Positions 53,140 to 63,528 of a stretch of 64,000 bases of DNA are shown piece by piece. The stretch is from Aspidiotus rigidus. Lineage: Eukaryota > Arthropoda > Insecta > Hemiptera > Diaspididae. The position numbers were made by a program, and so were the translations under genes. Every line of letters begins with the position of its first letter. The first letter of the stretch is position 1. Under the pieces are notes generated by a model. It saw only the letters and a program-made list of their open reading frames with translations. It was not told the origin of the DNA and did not search any database. The stretch spans positions 124,001 through 188,000 of the forward strand of contig JAVHKY010000028.1 in NCBI GenBank assembly GCA_035079385.1. Reading direction: 5' to 3'.

Positions 53140-53248
53140 AAAATTTTCCATGTCCCTCTTCCTATCATAATAATATGGCTGGATAGTCGAAATTTTTCGA
53201 AGTCCCCTAGACTTGAATTGTCTCATACCATTCCAATACAACAGCGAG
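53140..53248 (+). repeat. Direct duplicate Y, left copy
   Basis: AAATTTTCCATGTCCCTCTT through CATTCCAATACAACAGCGAG. Repeated at 53421-53526. Includes a copy of the 45-bp unit in inverted orientation. Confidence 0.8.
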
Positions 53249-53269
53249 ACAGGGGGCGAACTCGTAATA

Positions 53270-53420
53270 ATTAATAATAAATGAATAAATAAATAAATAA
53301 ATAAATAATATTAAATAATTAAATAATTAAATAATTAAATAATTAAATAATTAAATAATTAAATAATTAAATAATTAATTAAATAATTAAATAAATAAAT
53401 AATTAAATAATTAATAATTA
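53270..53420 (+). repeat. (ATTAAATA)n microsatellite
   Basis: AATAAATAAATAAATAAATA passes into a run of about nine TTAAATAA units. It lies between the two copies of duplicate Y. Confidence 0.95.
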
Positions 53421-53526
53421 GGAAATTTTCCAAGTCCCTCTTCCTATCATATATGGCTGGATAGTCGAAATTTTTCCAAGTCCCCTAGACTTGAATTGTC
53501 TCATACCATTCCAATACAACAGCGAG
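53421..53526 (+). repeat. Direct duplicate Y, right copy
   Basis: Near-identical to 53140-53248. Confidence 0.8.
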
Positions 53527-53545
53527 TTCGCGCTACCTCATATTT

Positions 53546-53625
53546 CTCATAGAAGACTTATACGACGCCAAGATAGGTAAAGGGGTAAACGAATAATATC
53601 TCACGAACACTTGACCTAGTAGAAG
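53546..53625 (+). repeat. Direct duplicate X, right copy
   Basis: CTCATAGAAGACTTATACGA through TTGACCTAGTAGAAG, near-identical to 52555-52633. Confidence 0.8.
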
Positions 53626-53773
53626 CCTAGACTGAAATATTTCAAGATGACTGATAAAATATAAAAGACATGGAACATGATTTTCATTTATTTGGCTATG
53701 CCAGAAAATTTTTTTTTCATAATAGTTTCTGCAATAGGACTATAAACCTCATTACTAAAACAAAATCTACCCA

Positions 53774-53831
53774 TAGAACAGGTTCTTTGCGTTCCTCATT
53801 GAACAGTACTGTTAAGGAAACCTCAATTTCT
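53774..53831 (-). repeat. LNEER-module repeat copy
   Basis: The minus strand reads EVSLTVLFNEERKEPVLWVD, with one extra codon relative to other copies but the frame kept. It begins with CCATAGAACAGGTTC, the same junction block seen at 14190. Confidence 0.55.
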
Positions 53832-54309
53832 GATATCCTTGTCCTCCAATTGTTGTCTTCTGAGGTAAGAGAGACCGATTGTGACTCCGGTTTAATTGGG
53901 CCAGGCAAACTTGTTCCAGTACAGCCGGCGAATATCGAGGTACATAAGGTGCTAATTCACCGGACGGGAATTTTTTTTTTAATTTTTGCAGGTAAAAATC
54001 ACCTCATTCTGTATTTGTCTACAAACATATCGCCGCAAAGCAATTTCAGATTTCTATCGTCCGCGAAAACCGGTAAAGCCATCATAGCACAATCAACGTG
54101 GAAAGTAGAAGAGTTCATAGCTTTTTACGATCTCATCATCCCACCGTTCATAAAGCTCCTTCCGATGAACAAACACAAGTCGAGCTACCGTACATGTTAC
54201 CCGCTCATCGTAATTTTTTTTTTTTTTTTTTCGTTATTATTATTATATGTAATTACCAGAACTGTTTTTTCTTACGCCCGACGAAAACTGGCCTATCCGA
54301 ACAAAGCAT

Positions 54310-54430
54310 TTAGACTTGGAAAAATTTCTACTTTCTCGAGGATTTTGAAAAATCGACTTTCGAGCCATTATGATAGAAGAGGGACTCAGAGAAATATCGA
54401 CTTTTCAGCCATAGCAGAATTTGAAAATTT
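54310..54430 (+). repeat. 45-bp dispersed unit, about two copies
   Basis: TTTAGACTTGGAAAAATTTC, GACTTTCGAGCCATTATGAT and AGAAGAGGGACTCAGAGAAA follow the unit consensus. Confidence 0.6.
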
Positions 54431-57400
54431 TCCTCCATAAGCTTTTTAATTTCACTTCAAAATCATTGAAAATTTGTCTATTTTCTGACGTTGTAAAATT
54501 TTTTTGGAGCAAAATTTGTATTTCCATTCCTCTACCGCCTTCTATTGAACTTTTCTGTTCAACATCCCTGCACCTTCTACCCTTCCCATTATTCAACTAG
54601 CCGTACCACGGCACTCAATGCGACTGCAGACTCTTCAATACATGATTCAGGATTCTTAAAGTAGTACAAAATGATGTACAAAGTTACATTATATTTTGGC
54701 GATGTCACTTTTAATTTCGATTTCTTGCCGCCTAAATGAGCGATTCATCTCAATAAGGCAGCGTCCTATTCCAACAATATGAAGTAGCGATCCTGCAGAG
54801 CCTTCAATAAACCAATATCATATAAAATGACTTATTTGGTGACGTAATAGTAACAAAACTGTGACGCTTCCTCATGAAGGTCTCTCAACTGTCCCAAAAG
54901 TAATTCCAGTTGAAAAACAGTGTTGGTTTTTGCGATAGTTTTTTTTTTCAAAAGTAGTTCCAGTCAGAAAACCGTGACACTTTTTCCGAGAGCAGTCCTA
55001 TAATCAAGTGATGGTTTTTTGTAACTTAGTCTTATTTAAGCATATAAAATGAACCCAAACAAGTGCTATGGTAACTTCTTCGAAGAAAAATTGTACATCG
55101 ATCATATCCGACTCATCAATTTATCACCCTTCTTCGGCATATTCTCAATCTTCATCTACTCTTCCTCTCAATCCAAAACTCCCACCTCTTCTCCTACCAC
55201 AATTTACAGTCTCCTGTGCAACCTTCACACAGTTTCCTCAGAAACTTCATTCTGCTGCCTTGTCCAATACCCAAATACAAAGACCAAAACTGACCTAGTC
55301 GAAATCCAACTGCTCGTAATCTGTTATAAAAGTGATTTTGACTCCTTCCTCCATCTTCTATACGTAAGTTTTCAAATGACTTCAATGGTACCTAGGTTCT
55401 AATTTGTTTCGTTCCGCCAATGGTCTAATAACGTGAAAAAAAATTGGATTATAACCAAAATTATCATATTTATTATTTAGCCATACCTACACAAGTACCA
55501 AAAGCAAGACCCTCATGACCCGATGAGGAGGAAGATAGTTGGCGAATTGTACGGAAAATTTGGTCATCATTAAAGGTGAAAGATAGTTTTCGCCTCGGAG
55601 ATCTCGAGGAAAGTTGACCCTATTGAGAAACTGCCATTTCCTCACGCACGAGAGAAACAAATTTCCTTTCGAATGTGATAATCTCGAAAGTACCCATACG
55701 TCGTATGCACAAAATTAGAAAACGGAAGTCAGCATCGCAGATCTTTCTATCTCTCTAAGTAGTTGAGCTATTAATGGTTTTTACACCCTCGCGGGAGATA
55801 AAATTCAACCATTGAATTTGCCATCACCACGACCGACATAACGGAGAATGCATCTTCTTTCTCCACGAAAATGTCATTGAGGTTTTTCGTACTTATAATA
55901 ACAAACCTTTGTTCAGTTGTTTTCGTTTGCAGCAAGCCGAAGTCTGTAATCTACTGCGTATCTGCAACTGCTATAATGTTACAGATTACTCGATCACATA
56001 ACATAATAAGAACGTTGGGAAAAAACGCTTCTACAGCGAAGATGGGCAAGAGGATAAAACTGCTCAACCTTACAAGACGGTCCTTAATGCAGATATAAAG
56101 AACATTAGCCATTCACAGAAATCACCCTTGATTATACTGCACCTTCGCTATCTCATACGGCAAATGTTCGCTTCAAATTAAGTCGTAAAATTGAATTACT
56201 TACGTACAAATGCACTTCGCTCTAATGACAACGACCGTTATATTGCCACACGCGAACCACAATTTCCATTATAACACACTACTCACTCACCCTCCGCAGT
56301 TCGCGTCTGTAGGCATTTTCTTTTTCGACCTGCTTCTTTTTGATAATTATATTTTATTTTGCATATATTCTCGTACGTAGGAAGAGTTTATGAACGAAGC
56401 TGGTGTTTGGTTGGCCGGCGAGTCTGCGTCAAATTATACGATAAATGATGAAGTTGTGCTACGTGCACATCGTGGCACCTACTTTCCACTCTCTTTTGAA
56501 ATGGTAAATTCGGCAACCGACTTGAATTATGGTGTCTAATCAAATATGGGTAAACCGAGTGTACGCGAATGTGATTGAATTCTACAAAAGAACAATCGGC
56601 AGCCGTCTCTCAACGGATGCCGATCGAACATATTAATTTTGGCCACCGTCAAGGTAGCCCGGTAACGCCCGTCTGTTCGAGCCGTTGCACGCGTGGTAGG
56701 TCTAATTGTTCCCTTTTTTTCCACGAGTTTATTGCTCAACCACTTACATATTCGTACGGAGCTGGAAGAGGAGGAAAAAAAAAAAGAGGAATAATAATAA
56801 GGAGGCTATACAAGGAAAACTACTGTTCGTAAAAACCAAATTGTGCATTTGATGAGCCAACATTGAAGCAATGCTTCCTGAATTTGCAATACCCACTAGA
56901 GACATCAAATTTTTGAAATGTTTTGACTATGTGAAACTGTTCATTGAATGTTATACTAATGCCAGACAGGCTTATAATTATTTTTCTAGGTATTTTTTTT
57001 AATTCTATAATTACAATTTGAATCGATTATTATAATATTATTCAGTGTTCAAAGTTGCAGTTTGTACATCAAATAGACTGCTTTATGTGTAAAATGCACA
57101 AAAGGAATAACATGTACTGAATTCGAGCCATATTCATTGTTGCAGCTTGTCACATTCGATAGAATGCAGCGGTGTGTTTATGTGCACATATTCGTGATCA
57201 ATAACAATAATGTTCTATTCACTTGTATTACGCCCCTGTAAATACGTATATACAATTCGATAACCGTAGGCTTACACTATTTCCTCATTTTGAATCAATT
57301 TACCTAGCTGAATTATTAGCGGTCGAGTCAAAAACGCTCGCTAATCGTGATTATGAAAGAAAAATGAGTTACCGACGAAACGCACTGTCAACTTGTGCTA

Positions 57401-58058
57401 GGGGCTTTAGCGAAGAGAGGAGGAACCTTACAGCATTTTCAAATTCTTCAGCCTCGAGAGAATCACATCACTCATTTTCTTTCAACTTAGCACAGAAACC
57501 TCAATTTTGGAGCAATGTTTGTGCTTAAGCTTCGTGCTCTAGGGATCTCTTCAACCAGTTCACATCCAACTTCTACTAAATCGAAATATGGCTCTCATTT
57601 TCTAATTACTCGTATAATATAATTTATTATGACTATATCAATATTGGTGATCATAGTTGCAACTTGTTAATGAAATTAACGACAAAAAATTACGGCTTGC
57701 TAGCCTATTACCTACTTTAATATTCAGTTATTCAACCCTAACATAACGCATATGTTGCAAACATGATGTGCATGATGTATGACGTCAGCGCGAACTATTC
57801 TAAAAGGAAGACCCCGTCTCAAAAATTTCCATCAACACCTGTCCCACTGTTAACTCACGCGGATGAAAAACTTTCGTATATTATTTTTTCGCGCACTTCA
57901 GCCATCGAAGTACATAAGAACTCTATTTCAAAATAAATATTCTGCGAGCAGATTGCAAAATGTTCAATTAAAAAAACTTCAAATCTCTTTGCTTACGATG
58001 TCTTCCAACATCATCATTATGTCACATTTTTTTTCGAATTCATTCTTATAAATCTAAA
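54431..58058. other. Long intergenic stretch, no supported gene
   Basis: 54897-54950 and 54951-55005 are a diverged tandem pair (CAAAAGTAATTCCAGTTGAA / CAAAAGTAGTTCCAGTCAGA). 55060-55380 is CT-rich with a 117-codon frame of no known family. At 55920-55933 a pyrimidine-rich TTTTCGTTTGCAG looks like a splice acceptor; the frame after it has one TAA and then runs open to about 56181, but I cannot identify a protein. A TGACGTCA lies at 57780-57787. Confidence 0.35.
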
Positions 58059-58262
58059 ATGAAATTCTTTATTGTGACTTTAATCGCGATGATCTCGATA
58101 TCGATAGTCGACGGTGCTGGTGAGGAGTTATACAATTGGGATACTCTCGCGGATAATCTTTACATAGTATTTTCGTACAAAGGAAATATTTCAGAAAAAT
58201 GGGTTACAATTTCTACAACGAGGAGAAAGTTCGGGACCAAATTTACAAACTACTGCGAATAG
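58059..58262 (+). CDS. Candidate secreted-peptide exon (hypothetical)
   Basis: The frame starts MKFFIVTLIAMISISIVDGA: a lysine, a hydrophobic core of about 15 residues and a small-residue cleavage context, i.e. a good signal peptide. The sequence then reads GGTGCTG|GTGAGG, a strong 5' splice-donor match, so the real exon may end near 58113 and the remaining codons be intron read-through. If so, the downstream PLE-E/transposon nest would sit in the intron. No further exon was found, and family unknown. A chance ORF is quite possible. Confidence 0.3.
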   Translation: MKFFIVTLIAMISISIVDGAGEELYNWDTLADNLYIVFSYKGNISEKWVTISTTRRKFGTKFTNYCE

Positions 58263-58315
58263 AAGGTCTCCCTGTGGAGGAGGGCTCCAGACCCCTCTTC
58301 AAACTTATGGCGACT

Positions 58316-59328
58316 TTAAATTGAATGATCGGCAAAGGCCAACTCACCCAATTGATCTTTCCCCCACGCCTTCTTGTGCTCAGCTATTCTTATTTGGAGC
58401 TGGCGGCCAGTCATGCCTACAATCATACACTCGCGCACTCTAGGGCAATTGTTGCAGGCTACACTGTATACACCCCTCCTCTCGACCAAACGAATAGGAT
58501 CCTTTAGTTTCACGAATAAATCCGGACAGAACCCAAAAGGACGGAGAGCACAGCCCAAATACAAAGAAAACCTACTCAAGAAAGGCCAACGTTTTCCCTG
58601 TGAATCTCTAGAATGGGAGGTGGTGGAATCGATGCATATTTCCTAGTAAGCCTCCTCCGGACCATTAAGTCGATATCCACCTTGACCTAATTCACTCTAG
58701 CCAGGTGTTTGATCGTTACAAGTTCCTTCTGAAAAGCATCCTGATTCAATGGAATATGAGTCAATCGATGAATCAAACTATTGAAAGTGGGGATCTCGTG
58801 TGCAACAGGACAAAAAGACAACCCGTGGATTGCAATGTGGTCAAAGTTTCTCTACTATACAATTATGCCAAATTCATGGACGCCATCTCTATCAAATATG
58901 GACAAATCCAAAAAGTTTATTAATGAGCCACCAACTTCCAAGGTGAATTTTATGGAAGAGTATTATTGGCTATTTAGATATGCAAGAAACTCATACTCAG
59001 GAGTTCCGCATGACCGATCCACGCGCATAAAATGTCGTCTACGTACGTGTGCCTATAAAAGACAAGATTCAAAAGCACCTGGCCCGAGGAGAACAAATCA
59101 ATCTCAAATTTGGACATAAACACTATGAGCGAGCCCAAGGGAGAACTAATGGGGATCCCCACTTTTACGGGGAAATCGAATAATTTATATAAATTAGGAG
59201 ACCAATATATTTTCAGAGGGTCAAGGAATTCCTCCAATTCCTCATGAAAGACACCAGATTTAACGAGCAAATTGCCCACATTTTGGATAGTGGCGGCCTT
59301 GGGGATGTGAGGCAATAATCCTACAACA
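58316..59328 (-). pseudogene. PLE-E, 3' part (RT core to GIY-YIG)
   Basis: On the minus strand, from right to left: PHIPKAATIQNVGNLL, GIPISSPLGSLI, then RHTYVDDILCAW (catalytic YVDD kept), the region equivalent to VHRLTRIP...LARVN, and GVYSVACNNCPRVRECMIVG with MTGRQLQIRIAEHKKAWG, a degenerate GIY-YIG. Several stops and frameshifts interrupt the coding between 58600 and 58970. The 5' part continues beyond an inserted transposon at 60364-60640. A separate family from PLE-A, B and C2. Confidence 0.8.
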
Positions 59329-59337
59329 TCGAATGAG
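59329..59337 (+). repeat. 9-bp target duplication, left
   Basis: TCGAATGAG, repeated at 60355-60363. The PLE-B equivalent (near 19540) has a single related copy, CAAACGAG, supporting an insertion. Confidence 0.8.
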
Positions 59338-60354
59338 TGGAGAGTAAAATACGGCTTCTAGCACAGATTGGAAAGTGAACCCCCGCTACGTGACTCACAT
59401 GCGCTACAAGGGTGGCGATGGGGGCTTTCTCTTCCGCAATTACGTGATTTCGTGTCTTTTCGCAAGACGGTTGAATAAAAGAAATACCCGCAGTTGCTTT
59501 AGACAAATCTTTTGATACAGCCGATGGTTTGAAAAAAAATGAAAATGTTTACCCCTGCGGTCGGTCGCCGATTGGCGGTTTACTTTCCAACTTTTTATAA
59601 TGAATTCTTCCTTCTTCATGTTCACTTTCGTTCCTCCTCCTTCGATTTCTCATTTTGCGAGAGTGTTTGACTACGTCTTCATTCGTGATTTCCAAGACCG
59701 TGATTTTATCGTGATTTCACCACATTTCTAATAGACAATCTTCGAAATACGCCGACAAGCAACCCCAATGCAATGCCCACCTCTTCATTTTCCAACGTAA
59801 GTTATTTAAAAATTACTATGCAAGTGCGCGAGTATTTCAGAGAATAAACTCGAAATATCTTTCTGTAGAATGGTTCTCGAAGATTTCAAGAAACTCCAAG
59901 TAGGCGCCTGGGGAGGCCACAACGAATGACTCCGAATGAATATGTGCGCTGATTGAATGAAACAATAGGAAGAGAGGGACGAGCTCCTCAAAGCGTACGT
60001 TTATTGAACATTCACCTCACTACTCACCAGGGTGAACGTATGGAAAACTCTCATTTTAGAGCATTCCTGCCAAAGCGTCTTCAATCGAGGATGAAAAATG
60101 AAATGCTCAAGGTTGTGTCATCTGTAAAAGTAACTGGATTTACACCTCAAATGAGCCCAACAATGAATTTTATTCCTCATCCCGAACCAGCGGAAAATTT
60201 GCTCATGGACAATAGTGGTAACAATAATAATAATATTTGTGGAGTCTGCTACGATGCTCCTCGGAGCGTCCATCGCCACCCTTGTAGCACAAGTTAGTGA
60301 CATAGCGGGGGTCCACATTCCAATCTGTGCTAGAAACCGTATTTTACTCTCTAC
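59338..60354. mobile_element. 1017-bp TIR transposon inserted in PLE-E
   Basis: Terminal inverted repeats of about 88 bp (59338-59425 and 60266-60354) share GAGAGTAAAATACGG and TTCTAGCACAGATTGG, then GACCCCCGCTA and GCTACAAGGGTGGCGATGG. A 9-bp duplication flanks it. Long TIRs with 9-bp duplication are typical of Mutator-like (MULE) elements; with the outermost bases mismatched, an 8-bp hAT or P-type duplication cannot be ruled out. No transposase is visible, so it is non-autonomous. The 114-codon plus frame inside is not convincing. Confidence 0.85.
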
Positions 60355-60363
60355 TCGAATGAG
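60355..60363 (+). repeat. 9-bp target duplication, right
   Basis: TCGAATGAG, identical to 59329-59337; PLE-E sequence resumes directly after it. Confidence 0.8.
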
Positions 60364-60640
60364 CACAAGGTCGTCCCAGGAGGAAGACTCACATCCTTCA
60401 GCCTCTCCGTCAAAGCATCTGAGTTCTTTACTGAGTAGGTAGAATTGAACTCTACTATTGATTTAAACTACGTACTGACCTATAAATTTATCTAATAAGT
60501 ATGTTGGTGAAGATAGCCGCATTGGCATATGTTTTTATGTACCTCGGGCAACCCATAAAGGAGGGGAGAAACAGGACTAGGTTCTAAGATGGCTTTCTTT
60601 GTCAACGGACTCTTAATAATAACTTTGCTACTTTGCAGGT
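60364..60640 (-). pseudogene. PLE-E, 5' part
   Basis: The minus strand resumes the PLE coding order: the segment corresponding to VLNSASLTDVLRDVSLPPG (60370-60430), and the GLPKVHK-like landmark (TACCTCGGGCAACCCATAAA, 60540-60560), then the region before it. Decayed with many stops. It ends near 60640, where the 45-bp repeat family begins. Confidence 0.7.
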
Positions 60641-60800
60641 CTGCAACACCCTCCCATCATAATTATATATCTCAGAAGTAGAAATTTTCCCAAGTTCCCC
60701 TCCTATCAGCTCGGAGGTAGAAATTGTTTTGCCGTCCATCGCGCCCGATATTTTTCTCCAAATTACCCTCCCATAAAACAGGTTTCCTGTTAAAATAAAA
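60641..60800 (-). repeat. Dispersed repeat (45-bp unit and GGAAACCTG block), inverted
   Basis: The complement reads AGGAAACCTGTTTTATGGGA, then ATATCGGGCGCGATGGACGG, then units with GATAGGAGGGGAACTTGGG. This is the same block order as 51980-52100. Confidence 0.65.
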
Positions 60801-61139
60801 CTCTTTTTCATCGTCACTCGTTGGACCGCTTTTGGTTGACCTTCCTTCAGAATAACAAACAATTTTCTTAGTCGTCTATACGTGTATTTGTATATGGTAT
60901 TTTTAAAATTAATTCGACCCTTATGTGACATGAGGCGAACAATTATATTAAAACAATAATACCAAGGAATGATTAAAAATATTTTATCAATTCAATTTCT
61001 AAATTGATTTATTTTTCCTCCTAATAATGAATATAAAAAAGAATTGGATTTTTTTTTTTAGCGGAAAACCCGCCATCCCTTTTGTTGAGGGGTACTTTCA
61101 GGAAATTTTCGTCACCGAACGCGAGCGGTCCGAGGTTGA
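60801..61139. other. Intergenic, no gene seen
   Basis: AT-rich with a T9 run near 61051-61059, and no motif recognised. Confidence 0.4.
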
Positions 61140-61270
61140 TGACGTCACGGAGAGGGTGGACTTAGAAAAATTTAGACTCTCGGGCTATTTATGATAGGAG
61201 GGGGAGACTTGGAATAATTGTGACTCTCAAGCTTAATACGATAGGAGGCGACTTGGAGACTCTCGAGCTA
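61140..61270 (+). repeat. 45-bp dispersed unit, interrupted copy (left)
   Basis: TGACGTCA (61140-61147) is followed by units with GGACTTAGAAAAATTTAGAC and TATTTATGATAGGAGGGG. The last unit stops at CTCGAGCTA and resumes after the foldback element at 62653 (TATATGACAGGAAAGGGA). Confidence 0.75.
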
Positions 61271-61272
61271 TA

Positions 61273-62652
61273 CAGGGTGAGGCCAAAAAATGTTACCAGT
61301 TAAATGGGAGTTTGCGTTAAATCTGTCGTAGCGCAAAAACGCGAAACGTTAGATGTATACTTCAAATCTACAAAATTCGCGTCTCAATTTTATCTTCAAT
61401 TTGCGCCAAATACGAAGTTTGTACGTCTTCTCTGAGCCGAGTTATGGACAAAAATCTACCGAAAATTCAACAATTTGCCAGGGTTCCCAAAATAGGGCTT
61501 GAAAATTAATTAATTTACAGTATTGAGCTGAATTTCGAGCATTCCGACCATTAAATTACTGTTCCTGAAGTGAAATTTTACGGGGAAAACGAAAAAAATA
61601 GTCACAAAATACTGCGAAGCACAAAAATAGGTTAATGAGCCCAAAAGGGGTCAAAATGTCCCGAAGTTGGAAAATCGCTAACTTTATTCAATTCTTCAGT
61701 AAAATTTTGCGCTGAGTTCGAAAAAATCACCCAAATCACCCGACGAAGCTTCAAAATGGATGTACGGGCCCAAAGAGGGTCAAAATTCCCCCCCAAAAAA
61801 AAAATTGCTTCATCATCAAAATTTTGTACAATTCACTAGTGAAATTTCAAGCTGAGTCCGGAAAAATAACCCGAAATTATTTAACAAAGCTCCAAATTCA
61901 GTGAAAGGGTCCCGAGAGATTCCACATATTCACAAGTTGAAAGATCGCTCAAATTTTCATATTTTATTCGATTCTCTTGCAAAATTGAGCTTAGTTCGAC
62001 TAAGGCCCTGAGTATGATTGAAGCTGGTGGAAGACTCGTCGTTTCAGACGATGAGGGAAAGCATGGAACCAAGAAGCTTGTCTTCTGTTGTAAACTCGCA
62101 ATGAAAAATTAGCCAGAGTGCCTCTAACGGTGATCATTCTTGTTGTGTCAGCCGAAAGAGTGAATTTTTAGGGAAGATCGTCATCCGGTGATTTGGGTGA
62201 TTTTTTCGGACTCAGCACGAAATTTTATTTTAGAATTCTACTAAATTTTCGAAGATCACGCAATTTTTTTATTTGGGGAAATTTGGACCCTCTTTGGGCC
62301 CGTGCATCCATTTTGAAGCTTTGTAGGGTGACTTGGGTTGTTTTTTCGGACTCAGCACGAAATTTTACTTCAGAATTCTACTAAATTTTCGAAGATGACG
62401 CCATTTTTTAAAACAGAATTATGTTTTCTTTTGATAATTAAACACTTTGGGAACCCCTGCAGCAAAATTTCGGAACATTTTGGTCCATAACTCGGCTCAG
62501 AAAAGTTGTAGAAACTTCGTATTTGGCGCAAATTAAAGATAAAATTGAGACGCAAATTTCGTAGGTTTGAAGTATACATCTAATGTTTCGCGTTTTTGCG
62601 CTACGACAGGTAAACTCCCATTTAACTGGTAACATATTTTGACCTCACCCTG
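61273..62652. mobile_element. 1380-bp foldback DNA transposon, TA target site
   Basis: The ends are CAGGGTGAGGCCAAAA and its inverted counterpart, flanked by TA (61271-61272, 62653-62654). The outer ~230 bp of both arms are about 90% complementary (AATGTTACCAGTTAAATGGG, GCGCAAAAACGCGAAAC, TTTGCGCCAAATACGAAGTT). Weaker inverted similarity continues inward (GGGCCCAAAGAGGGTC versus GACCCTCTTTGGGCCC). A TA duplication and CAGGGTG ends fit the Tc1/mariner superfamily. Internal direct repeats (TTCGGACTCAGCACGAAATT at about 62205 and 62347) are also present. No transposase. Confidence 0.85.
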
Positions 62653-62720
62653 TATATGACAGGAAAGGGACCTGGAATAATTAGGACTCTCGAGTTTTAT
62701 ACGGTAAGAGAGGGAACGCG
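62653..62720 (+). repeat. 45-bp dispersed unit, interrupted copy (right)
   Basis: TATATGACAGGAAAGGGACC then TAATTAGGACTCTCGAG continues the unit broken at 61270. Confidence 0.7.
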
Positions 62721-62726
62721 AAAAGG

Positions 62727-62771
62727 ACGAATACTCCGATGGGAAAGTAAACTATGCAAACCGCAGGAAAA
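62727..62771 (-). repeat. PLE 3'-terminal snippet
   Basis: GAATACTCCGATGGGAAAGT then AAACTATGCAAACCGCAGG matches the 3' terminus of PLE-B (18151-18195) with few differences, followed by a long A-run. An isolated 45-bp relic of a PLE end. Confidence 0.7.
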
Positions 62772-63528
62772 AAAAAAAAAAAAAAAAGTAACTTGGAGGA
62801 ACGGATTTGTTTAGTAGGAGAGGGACTTGGAAAAATTTTGACTGATAAGATTTTCTATATGTTCTAGTTTTTGAAAGACCTTCCGCAGTGAAATACGGGT
62901 CTTGGGGGTTCCCCGTTCGCCGTTGCAAAACTTGCAACGGAATTTTTTTTTTCTTCCTTCAATGATGTTGTAAAGTAGAGCTGAAATAAAGTGTGAAATG
63001 ACAATTGATCGGAATCATAATTAGAAATTCAAAGAAGTTCACAGGAACAAAGCATTGATTTCATATGCAGTATGAAAAATCTGGAGCATATGAAAATAGT
63101 GTCAAGGCGTACAGAAAACCCCAATGGCGCAGAACAAAGTGCTTTGAAAACCAGAGATCATGAGTAGATAAAAGTTAATTTTGTCAGCTCACAAAGATTA
63201 GCTGTGATGATTTTTAGCCCTAAAAAAAGAGAAGAACATTAAAAATTTTAAAGTTCTAAAATTTTTGAACCTCTAGTGAAGAACAACAGGGTGAAATGAT
63301 TTGCTTTAAAAACAGTTAAATATTCAGTATAGGATTTTTAGGATTTTCTCGTTAGCTCGAAAATGGTGCTGGCTCATACAAAAACCTCAGTGGCGCAGAA
63401 CATACATCTTAAATATCTACTGCTATGTCACTGTAAAGTTAAGGCGAGCCAATACGATTAATTACCGCGTTCATCTCAACCGTTGATAGTCCTCGCCCAG
63501 TACATCGTCTCATCCTCTACTTGTTCAG
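62772..63528. other. Intergenic, no gene seen
   Basis: One more 45-bp unit fragment lies at about 62815-62845. The phrase AAAACC.CA.TGGCGCAGAACA occurs twice (63114-63137, 63381-63404) as a direct repeat. Nothing else recognised. Confidence 0.4.

Noticed and set aside
52634..53420. CRISPR-like array
   Set aside because: The regular repeats are simple AT microsatellites without unique spacers, and the sequence is eukaryotic.
53670..54440. 256-codon plus-strand open frame
   Set aside because: It crosses an LNEER repeat copy, poly-T tracts read as Phe runs and the 45-bp repeat at its end. No domain or consistent composition, so a chance frame.
55049..55402. 117-codon plus-strand frame in CT-rich DNA
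   Set aside because: Ser/Thr/Pro/Leu composition follows directly from CT-rich sequence, with overlapping frames on the same and opposite strand. No family.
59953..60297. RING-finger-like CGVCYDAPRSVHRHPC at the end of a 114-codon frame
   Set aside because: The Cys/His string straddles the start of the right TIR of the inserted transposon, and only part of a RING pattern is present.
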